NCBI RefSeq assembly: GCF_047948215.1
Contig: NC_134455.1
Coordinates: forward strand, 154,858,575 to 154,922,574
Origin: Lycorma delicatula
Taxonomy: Eukaryota; Arthropoda; Insecta; Hemiptera; Fulgoridae
DNA length: 64,000 nucleotides
Direction of reading: 5' to 3'
Position numbers and translations under genes: made by a program. The notes under the pieces were generated by a model, which saw nothing but the letters and a program-made list of their open reading frames with translations, searched no databases and was not told where the DNA came from. Every line of letters begins with the position of its first letter. The stretch's first letter is position 1. Positions 41,501 to 53,884 of the stretch are shown one piece after another.

Positions 41501-44500
41501 ATTCTCATCATGGGACTGCAGGAAATAACAAACACCGACCAGGATGCAATGGAATCTCAAGGATATAGGCTCTACAATGGTATACCTGGGAAGAGTATAC
41601 CGTAGTGATGAAAACATCCCAAAGTTTTAAACATGCATTTTGGTCAGCTTAAAGTAATAGATTCTACACAAAAATTCAAGTCACAATTGCCAAGAATCTC
41701 AATAACACATCCTAAAAGCATATAATAAAATCTACACCATAATAAACACCCACGCCCCCACTAATAATAAAAAAATATCTCCAAAAGATCCTAAAGAAAC
41801 AGAAATGTTTTGGGACCTACCTGACCAGACCATAAATAACATCCTCAAAAATCAGTTAAACGACTAACTGGAGACTTCAACCCTCAACTAGGAAGAGAAA
41901 GAAAATACTGTGACATCATTGGAAAATCACCTGCCATAAAGAGAACAAATGAAAAACGGACAGGCTCATCGGTCTCTGCAGAAACCACAAACTAATCTCA
42001 AAATCCACATATTTCAAGACAAAACCTTAAAAATTCAAAAGCTGGCAACTAGATCATGTCTTCATTAAGATAGTGTTGACAAACACTATCACATAGAGAT
42101 CTACAACGTAAAAGTCCTCTGAAGAGTAAACATAACCTTAGATCACTACACAGTCAAAATTAAAATTGAATTCATTCCCCAAAGGAAGCACTAATCCTAG
42201 TCCCTAAATATAAAAGAAAAATAGACCCTACCGAACTAATCAAGAATGAAGATTACCAAAAAGCAACCAAAATAACAACCATCGATAAACAAATCGTAAA
42301 AGAATTAGTCCCAATAAAATCCTACAAAAAATATCATTTGTGAAAGACATCAAGCACGGCTATTTCACCAACCCCAAAAATCAGGAACATCCTTCCAAAA
42401 TATTGTAAAACAAAGAAAAGAAATCACCTGAACACTAAGGAGAATAAAAAGACAACACCATAAAGACCCACTGAAGTCAGTAGAAGAAGATTTCAATAAA
42501 ACACAATCAAGAGACTACTACAAAACCTTAAAAAATAAGCTCAAAAAATATGGAACCCCAAACCTACTAATAAAGAATAAAAACTGTAAACTGGTCCATA
42601 ACAATAAAGACAACACAGAAATCCTAGTTAAATATTTCAAGAAACTCCTAATTGTGAAGAACTGACAGAACTCCAAAGCTCCTGACACCAGCACCCCAAT
42701 AACAGTACCACTGGAAAACATCAACCTTCCCACAATAAAAGAAGTCTACCACATACTAGATGAGATGAAGAATTACACAGCAATGGGAGCAGATCAGACC
42801 TCTGTAGAGATTTGGAAACATGGAGGAAGACCAACAAAAATAACCCTTCATCAACAGTTTGTCAACATCTGAATCAAAGAAGAACTACCAGAATCCTGGA
42901 TGGCAGCCCTCATCCACCTGCTACACAAAAAGGCGGACAAAACGGACCCTAACAATTACAGGAGAATCTCACTCCTAGACACAACATACAAAGTTCTTTT
43001 AAGAATCAACCTCAACAGGATCTGTTCACAACTGTACAAAAAACTAGGACAATACCAGGGACCCTGGAGGAGCTTTCCAGACCAGATCATGAGTTTCAAG
43101 CTAAAATAACTTTGTGATAATATTTGTAGATATCAAGAAAGCTTGACTGCATCTGCAGAGAATCCCTATTAAAAATTCTATGACACCTCGGACTGCATAG
43201 CAAATTAATACATGTGATAAAACTGACCCTCACAAACAGTAAGTCAAAGGTAAAATTTAGAGGCGAGCTCTCAGAACCATTTCAGATAAAAACATGGCTG
43301 CACCAAGGTTATAAACTCTCACTGCTACTATTCAACTGTGCTCTGGAAATGGTAATGAGGAATGGTTCAAAAAGTGCCTTCCAAAAATAAAAAAAAGGCC
43401 AAAAAATCAAAACAAACTGCCTTGGTTTTGCTGATGACAAGGCACTGCTGACAAACAAAACATTGATGTTAGAATTTCAAGACATTGCAAATAAAACTGG
43501 TCTCAAAATATCACTCAAAAACACAGAAATTATACCCAAAAAATCAACACAATTAAAAGAAGTAAACATAAATGATAATAAAGTCAAAATAGTAACTGAA
43601 CTTAAATACCTCAGAGAAATAATAATAAACAACTTTAACAAAAAAAAAAACTCAATCCAAGCAAAAACAAACAAACTAGCTAAAGCACAAAAATTAAACT
43701 GGTACACCTACAGTAAAAAATGAATATTCATAAATGCAAAACATAAACAGTAAACAGTAAACATAAATGATAATAAAGTCAAAATAGTAACTGAACTTAA
43801 ATACCTCAGAGAAATAATAATAAACAACTTTAACAAAAAAAAAACTCAATCCAAGCAAAAACAAACAAACTAGCTAAAGCACAAAAATTAAACTGGTACA
43901 CCTACAGTAAAAAATGAATATTCGTAAATGCAAAAATAAGACGCTACAACACAGTTATAAAACTGGAAGCTACATATGCAGCAGAAACACTCTTCCACTG
44001 AACAATCAAAAACCAATAGACTCTAGAAAATCAAAAGAATTGGAAAAACCTGCATCAACAAAAAGTACCAGGAAAACGGGCATGGTGGATCATGTCCAAC
44101 AAAATTGTGTACAAAGAGTTAGAACCCATCACTGTTACCATGCGTAAGAGGAGACTAGGATTCTCTGAACAGATCTTGAGGATGTATGATTTAACAGATC
44201 TTGAGGATGTAAGATTTGAAACTTCTGAAACAGTTGGTACAGTACAATCTCGGCTTGAAAAACAAGCCAGAATGCAGATGGATCAGAAAAATAAGAGAGG
44301 CTCTAATCTGAAGGAAATGAAAAAAAATCTCGTTCCACACTCACAAGAAAGAAACTCACAACAAGCATTTTCAACACCAGAAGAGCATAGAGATCAGAAC
44401 TTATGAAAAAGTACTGGGAGGACTGCAAGGCCCAAACAGTCCCTTTTAAGAGACTTGGATAATGAGCTGACAAAAGTGATCCTATGCAATATGATAATGA

Positions 44501-47500
44501 TAATCTTACAATAACTTGTGTCAATCAAAAGAACACAAATGTTAGAAGTAAATCTGTTATTAATGTGTATTGTTAAGCGAAAATTAATTTCAAGTATAAT
44601 TAATTATCAAACTACATTAATTATTAATAATATTTTACAAAACTAGATTCCAAATGGGGGTTACCCCAAATGGGGTATGGGAGTTAATACTAATTTAACA
44701 TTTTTCTAATCCAGCAAATTAATCACAATTAGATTTTGCAGAAAATGGAAACAGTTTGAACAGGCTGTTGTCAGTAAGTGATTGGAATAGAATGCTTAGA
44801 ATATTATTAGAATAGGCTGTTACAGGGAAGTAAAATTTGTAAAATTCACCATGTTAGAAAGACAGACACAGAAGGTTTATTTATTTATAGACAATTTATA
44901 ATAAGCTTTACAACCAGAACTTCAAATCCTCCTTCCAACATTTTCAAAGTTATAACTTTAATCTGAACACTAAAAGTTATTCCTCTCTATTACTTCCAAA
45001 ACAGTATAAATATAGTATGAGTATGTAAATATATAAATATAGTACGATTATCTAAAATATAGTATGAGTGTAAATACATACATTTACTGTTAAAAAAAAA
45101 AAAAAAAAATCAGTAATGAACTGGTATAATAGTCTGTGTAAAGATATCACAACTTTCTGGAGAATTGTGTGGAATGAACGTATCCACTACCTGGAGAACA
45201 CAACTACTATTTTGCATGGAGTTATTTATTTTGTTCACAATCACTTTTTGGATAGATTGTCCCTTTCTCATTCTCCACTCCCTTTCCATTCTATTCTATT
45301 TGTTGGCATTCTATAGATCTTGGCTGATGCTCAAAGGACTGGTGATGGGGAATCTTATAAATCCATTATATATAAATTTATGTACTATCTAGTCTTCTTA
45401 AATCTTGCTGACTAGTGATTTTTAATCCAAAAATAATTAAGCATATTTATTCTACACACCACATTTTAGTCTGGCTAATGCATCAACTATTAATTGAAAA
45501 TGTAGGTGTATGATCTAAGGAAAAAAGTAGCAGGCCATTTATTCCATAACTTTTGATCAAGAACACCTCTTTCTAGTACTGTCTGAGATGTGTGATTGGA
45601 TAAGCTCAATTCAAATTTTCAGCTATCACCAAATATACTACACAAAAATATAATATATTAATAAATAATGAAACTAACAGAGAGTGCAGAATAGAAGTGG
45701 ATTCCATATTCTGCAAGCTGCATGGCTTGACCGACAAATAATTCTTCAGCTCTTCCAGGATCTAATCCTTTTCGTGACTTGTGTATTTCTTGTAACTGTG
45801 TTATAATTTGTTGCTCAGATACTCCAGCAGTAGTTACATAATGTTCTGAGATGTAGTGTTCCATTAAGAAATAGTCACCACAACCGTGCTCCTAAACAAA
45901 GGAAATTAATAATAAAAATAAAATAATAATAAACACATAAAAAATTCTATTATTTCAATAATATCAGTAAAGTCATTAAAATTTTAATTTAAGTAATAAA
46001 GAAAAACAGGTTTTTGTCCCTTCTCTATGAATCATGAGACCTTGCCGTTGGTGAGGGGGCTTGAGTGCTCAGGGATACAGAGTAGCTGGACCGAAGGTGC
46101 AACCATATCGGAGAGGTATCTGTTGAGAGCCAGACTAAGTTATGATTCCTGAAAGAGGGCAACAGCTCTATCAGTAATTGTTAGGGGCGTGAGTCAGAAT
46201 GACTTAAACGGCCATATCAACATCACTCAGTCCTCTGAGTACTGCGCAGCTGAAAGCAATGGAAAACTACAGCTGCTTTTATTCCAAGAAAATGTGGCTC
46301 TCTGCATTTTCATATAGCAATGATGGAGGCGCCTTCCTTGGTAAAATATTCTGGAGGTAAACTAGTCCCCCGTTCAGATCTCCGGGTGGGGACTGCTAAG
46401 GAAGGGGTCACCAGAAAATTAAAAAATAACATTCTACGAGTCGGAGAAAATTTAAAAAGGGAAATGGATAGGATAAATGTGGATGTAGTAGGAATTAGTG
46501 AGGTTCGGTGGGAAGAGGAAGGCGACTTTTGGTCAGGTGATTTTAGAATATTTAACTCAGCTTCAAATAATGGACAGGCAGGAGTAGGTTTCATAATGAA
46601 CAAGAAGATTGGGAAGAGAGTAGAGTATTTCAAAACGCATAGCGATAGAATCATTGTAATAAGGATAAAATCAAAACCTAAACTGACAATGATTGTTAAC
46701 CTAGATTGTTAATCTATATGCTTACAAGCGCCCATGATGATGATGAGGTAGAGTGTGTATACGAAGAGATTGATAAAGCAATTAAACACGTAAAAGGAGA
46801 TGAAAATTTAATAATAGTTGGAGATTGGAATGCAAGCATTGGAAAAGGCAAGGAAGGAAATATAGTGGGTGAATACGGGCTGGGCAAAAGGAATGAAAGA
46901 GGGGACTGACTTATAGAGTTTTGCACGAAGTATAATTTAGTAATTGCCAACACCCAGTTTAAAAATCATAATAGAAGAATATACACTTGGAAAAAGCCAG
47001 GCGATACTGCAAGGTATCAGATAGATTATATCATGGTTAAGCAAAGATTTAGAAATCAACTCGTTGACTGCAAAACTTACCCTGGAGCAGACATTGATAG
47101 CGACCATAATTTAGTGATAATGAAATGTAGACTGAGGTTTAAATCCTGAAGAAAAGGTGTTGTATGAATCTGTGGAATTTAGAGAAGCTTGAGGAAGAGG
47201 AAGTAAAGAAGATTTTTGAGGAGGACATCGTAAGAGGTCTGAGAAAAAAGATAAGGGTAGAAAATTTAGAAGAAAAATGGGAGAATGTTAAAAACAAAAT
47301 TCTTAAATCAGCAGAAGGGAACTTAGGTGGAACAAAGAGTGGTAGAAAACCTTGGATTTCAGATGATATATTGCAGTTGATCGATGAATGTAGAAAATAC
47401 AAGAATGCTAGTGATGAAGAAAGTAAAAGGAAATATTGACAATTAAGAAATACTATAAACAGGAAGTGCAAACTAGGGAAAGAAGAGTGGATTAAAGAAA

Positions 47501-50500
47501 AGTGTCAGAAGTGGAAAGAGAAATGAACACATTGGAACATTGACTGAGCATACAGGAAAGTTAAGGAAAATTTTGAGATACATAAATAAAAATTAATAAT
47601 GTGTTTAACAAAGATGTTACACTAATTTATAATATGAAAGGCATACTCAATAGGTGGGTGGAATATATTGAAGAGTTATGAGGAAATGAATTAGTAAATG
47701 GTGTTATAGAGGAAGAAGAGGAAGTTGAAGAGGATGAAAGGGGAGAAACAATACTAAGTTCTGAATTTAAGATAGCGTTATATATTTAAGAGGAAGCGAT
47801 TGATAGATTATACAAACTGGTGTGTAATATTTATGAAAAAGGGGAATTTCCATCAGACTTCAAAAAAAGTGTTATAATCATGATACCAAAGAAAGCAGGG
47901 GCAGATAAATGTGAAGAATACAGAAGAATTAGTTTAACTAGTCATGCATTAAAAATCTTAACTAGAATTCTATACAGAGAATTGAGAGGAGAGTGGAAGA
48001 AGTGTTAGGAGAAGACCAATTTGGTTTCAGGAAAAGTATAGGGACAAGGGAAGCAATTTTAGGCCTCAGATTAATAGTAGAAGGAAGATTAAAGAAAAAC
48101 AAACCAACATACTTAGCATTTATAGACCTAGAAAAGGCATTCGATAACGTAAACTGGAATAAAATGTTCAGCATTTAAAAAAAATTAGGGTTCAAATACA
48201 GAGATAGAAGAACAATTGCTAACTTGTACAGGAACCAAACAGCAACAGTAATAATTGAAGAACATAAGAAAGAAGCCGAAATAAGAAAGGGAGTCTGACA
48301 AGGATGTTCCCTATCTCCGTTACTTTTTAATCTTTACATGGAACTAGCAGTTAATGATGTTAAAGAACAATTTAGATTCGGAGTAACAGCACAAGGTGAA
48401 AAGTTAAAGATGCTACGATTTGCTGATGATATAGTAATTCTAGCCGAGAGTAAAAAGGATTTAGAAGAAACAATGAACGGCATAGATGAAGTCCTACGCA
48501 AGAACTATCTCATGAAAATAAACAAGAACAAAACAAAGTAATGAAATGTAGTAGAAATAACAAAGATGGACCACTGAATGTGAAAATAGGAGGAGAAAAG
48601 ATTATGGAGGTAGAAGAATTTTGTTATTTGGGAAGTAGAATTACTAAAGATGGACAAAGCAGGAGCGATATAAAATGCCAAATAGCACAAGCGAATCGAG
48701 CCTTCAGTAAGAAATATAATCTGTTTATATCAAAAATTAATTTAAATGTCAGGAAAAGATTTTTGAAAGTATATGTTTGGAGTGTCGCTTTATATGGAAG
48801 TGAAACTTGGACAATCGGAGTACCTGAGAAGAAAAGATTAGAAGCATTTGAAATGTGGTGCTATAGGAGAATGTTCCGGAGGAAAATCAGATGGATGGAA
48901 AAAGTGACAAATGAAGAGATATTGCGGCAAATAGATGAAGAAAGAAGCATTTGGAAAAATATAGTTAAAAGAAGAGACAGACTTATAGGCCACATACTAA
49001 GGCATCCTGGAATAGTCGCTTTAATATTGGAAGGACAGGTAGAAGGAAAAAATTGTGTAGGCAGGCCACGTTTGGAATATGTAAAACAAATTGTTAGGGA
49101 TGTAGGATGTAGAGGGTATACTGAAATTAAACGACTAGCACTAGATAGGGAATCTTGGAGAGCTGCATCAAACCAGTCAAATGACTGAAGACAAAAAAAA
49201 AGAAGGTTTTTGTCAAAATTTATTTTGGAGATATACAGAAGTGGTTTGTTCACCAATGCTTTAGCTCAGTCTGTGCCAAGTCTCATTGTTGTAATCTGTT
49301 TTCCCTAAGCGTTTAAAATGTGTCAACAATAACACAAAATGTGACATTTAAAGATAGTAATATGATTTTTAAATTCAAAAAAAGTTTGATCTACAGAAAT
49401 TTACCATCAAATAAGAGGATTACACATGAGAAAAAAACTGAGATGTGAGAAAATGGGTTTATTATTCAATGGAAGAAGATGAAACTGTTTGTGACAAAAA
49501 TCAACCCAGATGATCCTCTTTTGTGAATAAAAAACTGAAGCAAAAAATAAACAGTGAAATTCATAAGAAATAGTTCACAATTGATAATTTTTAATTATCA
49601 ATTATTATATATAATTTTAATTTTAATATATAATTTATTTATTAGCTTTTGATTGTAGTTATTAGTTAAATAAATTATATATTAAAATAAAATTTATATA
49701 AAAGATAATATAAAACTAACAAATAATAATAACAGATATAAATATGCTAAAACTGAATACAATATAAATTACAAAAAATCAATAAAATATTTAAATCTTT
49801 TCAATTAAAAACTGCATATACAATGAATAATAAAATAATTAACTATATAAATAACAGAAATCCTACTAGAATAATAAAACATAACAATAAATTTAATTTA
49901 GATAAACAGGGAGTATGTAGTTTAAAATATGCAAATTGCAATTTGGAATATCGGGATGACAAACCGATCTTTTTTGATCAGAATTAATGAACACATTAAT
50001 TATATAAATAAGGGAAATAAAGAACGATCCAATTTTGCTAGACAATCTTAGAAAATAATCATAATTATAACCCAGATAATTTTATTAATATTCTTGAATA
50101 CTCCAATAACCTTCATAAAACAAATATAATAGAAAAATATTATATATACCTAAATAGAAAAAATTTGATAAATAAACAAACAAAATTTGATAATAATGTA
50201 TTATTTAAACAAATATTAAACAATAATTTTTTATTCTTAAGTTGGTTATACTGATTCATACTAATAAGCATAACAATTGAGAGCTTAATACAAACATGAC
50301 AGACAACGTTAACATTATTTTTAGCTTTAGGTGATCGTCGTATTTATAATTTTTCTTTTTAAAATTCAAAATTCATTTAATACATTAATTTGTGAAGGAA
50401 ATAATTATAATGCATAACAAATAATAAAAAATTTATACACGAAGTTCTCCCAGGAGATTCATAACCTATTTTACTAATGAAAATAATTGGAAACGTTCAT

Positions 50501-53500
50501 ATAAACATATGTCCTAAAATGCTTTGTTAGCGAGTTACGAATAGTAAAAGATTTTTCTCGGATTTTACCTACCCCAGTGAAATGACGTCATACTGAAATT
50601 TTTAAGACATTAATTAAAGGCAGAATTAGTGAATTCTAATGGTTTTTGAACTGAAAAATCAAATAAAGTAGGTCCCAGAACCGTATCTGCAGTAGCTTTT
50701 AAGAAGTCTGGGGTGAAAACCAATAAATTGGGGTAACAAACTTTTTTTACGTTTGACATACAAAACTTTGTTAAATGGGTAATAAAAACAAAATTTGTAG
50801 AGAATTTAATTCTGAACAAAATGGCAAAAATAAGTCGAATAGAACAAGAAAAGTTAGAAAAATTAATTTTATTTAGAAATAGTACATTACTACATTTGTT
50901 AGAAAAGTACTATTTAATGTAAACGAAAACAAAATTCTTTTCTGTTGATGTGAAAAATTTGTAAAAACAAAATTTACTGTTAAAAAGTTAAAACTGTAAA
51001 TTACACAACAATTTTAAAAATTAAAAGAAATTATAAAATTTACTTAGATAAAATTTTTTTATTAATGACATAAATACAATACAATAATATTACACTTTAC
51101 AAGTGTAAATTAAATTGTTTGAAAAAATATTATTTCAAAGTTGGTAATAAATAACAGCTGATCAAGAATATGCAATACTGAATTGGTGTTTAAATCATTC
51201 TGTTAGGTACATTAACTATATCGGGTACTGTGAACTGTATTGTCGTTAGCGAAGGTTTTCTGTGAATTTTAGTTTTAATGTGATCTGTCAGCCATTGAAG
51301 TAATTCCATACTTCTTTACAACAGAGGAATTTGCTGATATGGCATTCATTTTGGCTGTGTGTAATAGTAATGTTACAGCTGCTGCAGTAGAATATGAAAT
51401 ACGTTTTCCAAATCACAGGATTCCAGATCCCTAAACAATTAGTGTGACTTTTTGTAATCTTTAGGAAACAGGATCCACTACCTAGTATTCATACCAGCTA
51501 CGAATGATCTGTCCAGCACAAACTGTTATTGATGAAATTACTATTGATGCAGTTCAGCGCTGTCTAAGTGGATCAGAGCTTCGCATTTGTATTACACAAC
51601 TGGTGGAATACAAATCGATAACTAAAACTTACTACAAGTACGTTTTGTTTAATGACAAGGCAAATTTCACTCAAGATGGCGTCAACTTATGCAATGAGCA
51701 TACATGGGCACAAGTAAATCATCATGAAAGAGTGTAAGGCAATTTTCAATATCGATTTAGTGTCAATGTATGGCCTTCAACACAATCTACTGTTTGTATC
51801 ATTCATATTACCTGGTTGCTTAAATGTTAAGGTCTACTTGCATTTTCTTCAAGAAGAATTGCTGCAGCTACTTGAAGATGTTCCTCTAGTGCTGAGACCC
51901 AAAGTATATTTCCAGGGCGATGGTATACCTCCCCACTTCTCTTGTTTCCACAAACTTAACCATAATTTCCCTGAGAAATGAATTGGCTGTAGAGGTCCAC
52001 ATTCCTGGCCACCAAGATCATCTGATCTAACACCTTTAGATTTTTGCGTCTGGGGATGTATGAAAAATATTATATATAAAACAAAAATACATTCTCGTGA
52101 GGAATTAATTGTTTGCTTTATCGATGCAACTGAGCAACTTAAGAACTATGAAGAACTAAAAAGAACAAAAAAACAGTATAGAAGTGTGCCATGAAATGTG
52201 TTGAAAATGGTGAACTCATTTTTGAACATTTATTATAAACTAATATGTATAATGCACTTTGGTCCAGTTTACAGTTTCTAAATAAAATTTTGAAACTTTT
52301 CTTTGTTCTATTCGACTTATCTTGTACACTACTTAGTTCAGAATTAAATTCCCTACAAGTTTTGATTAAAAGTTTTATGTGTTTATTACCCATTTAACAA
52401 AGTTTTTGTATGTCAAACATAAAAGACACAAGTTTTTTTATCCCAATTTATTGGTTTTCACCCCAGCTTTCTCAAAACCTACTGCAGGTATGGTTCTGGG
52501 ACCTATTTTAATTGATTTTTCAGGTCAAAAATCATAATAATTAACTAATCCTGCCTTTTAATTACCGTCCCAAAAATTTCAGTACAATCTCATTTCACTG
52601 GGGTAGCTGAAATTCAAGCGACTAGCTGTAACTCCCAAATGTAGCATTTCAAGACATATGTTTGTATGAACCTTTTCCATTATTTTCATGAGTAGAATAG
52701 GTTATGAAAGTCCCAGAGAACCTCATGATATACCTTGTATATATACAGTAGCGTGTAAATTAATCCAAACAGAGATGTTGTTTAATAAAAAGTAACTTTA
52801 TTTAGAAAGAAATCATACCTGTACAATTTGTGAATATCTAGTAATTAATATATCCTGCTTTATCCTTAATAACTTTACATACACAATTCAGCATCAATTC
52901 TACAATGTACTATTTCTTTTGATTTCTTCATCATGAAACCATACTGATATTATTTTAATGAGGTCAATTTTTGTGATTCCTAAAAATGTATCATTTGGGA
53001 GTGTCATGGAAGGTGTTGAACAAAGGCTTTTAAATGTGAAACAATCCCAAAATATTTTTTTCTGGGGATATCTAACGATTGTTCATTTTTAGGTGGTAAT
53101 GTATTTTCATTTGATGCTTTTCTGATGTGCTGAACCCTTTGCCCCAGAACATAAAAATGTCAGAAAACAAACATTTTTCTAGTCTTCTTTGGTCCAGTTA
53201 GCTTTGGCTCACTAAAGCCTTTTTTGGAAATTTCTGGTGTTAAAAGCTGCTTTTTAACTGGCCGATGAGCTTTCCATCCAGCTGAAAGAAGTTGGCATCT
53301 AACAGTTGTCACGGGTAAATTTGTTCCACTGGCTGCTAACCCTCCATTTAAGTCTATAGCAGATAATCTTGGATTAAAATTTACTTTTTCTTACTAATAA
53401 TCAATCCTGTGTTGGTGCAGTTATTCTTGGCCACATTTGCCTTTCTTTTGAGGTGAAAAGGAGCCAGTTTCTTTAAATTGTTTTAAAATAGCATTCATTG

Positions 53501-53837
53501 TCCCTAGTCTAATATCACACTCAGAAGCTATCTGTTATGTCATACTTGTATGCTTCAAAAGAGAAACAATTTTTGAACACTTTCTTGGAGTTATGTCCAT
53601 TATTATACATTCAAGATACACAGAACAAAAACCACGTAGATGTGATTTATAATAAAAAATAAAATAAACCTTCACAAAATATTATTTATAACATGAAAAC
53701 TGCTAAATAGCCAAAGAACAATAACCTTGTACAACACAGACAACTTAAAGAATGGGTGTACTCAGTACTGTAGCCACGACATAGAGACAAACAAAAAATT
53801 CCCTGTGTTCAGATTAGTTTGTGCTTTCTACTGTATT

Positions 53838-53884
<47 letters not shown>

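Larger units (their letters stand above)
46019..49203 (+). mobile_element. Full-length but decayed RTE, copy 2
   Basis: Same family and same 5' terminus as 20168-23448, ending with the same coding tail, stop, gac and A-run, and bounded by 11-bp duplications. It is highly similar to copy 1. Damage includes a 39-nt in-frame deletion at about 46447 that removes the WNVRSL endonuclease motif, a short insertion near 46700, stops at 46907, 47437 and 48296, frameshifts between about 47140 and 48180, and a deletion of about 80 nt near 47790 in the reverse transcriptase. The largest surviving frame, 48541-49188 (215 codons), holds the C-terminal part. Confidence 0.93.

Noticed and set aside
44900..45120. 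Possible retroelement ending in the A-run at 45093-45109
   Set aside because: No coding remnant or target duplication could be found around the A-run.
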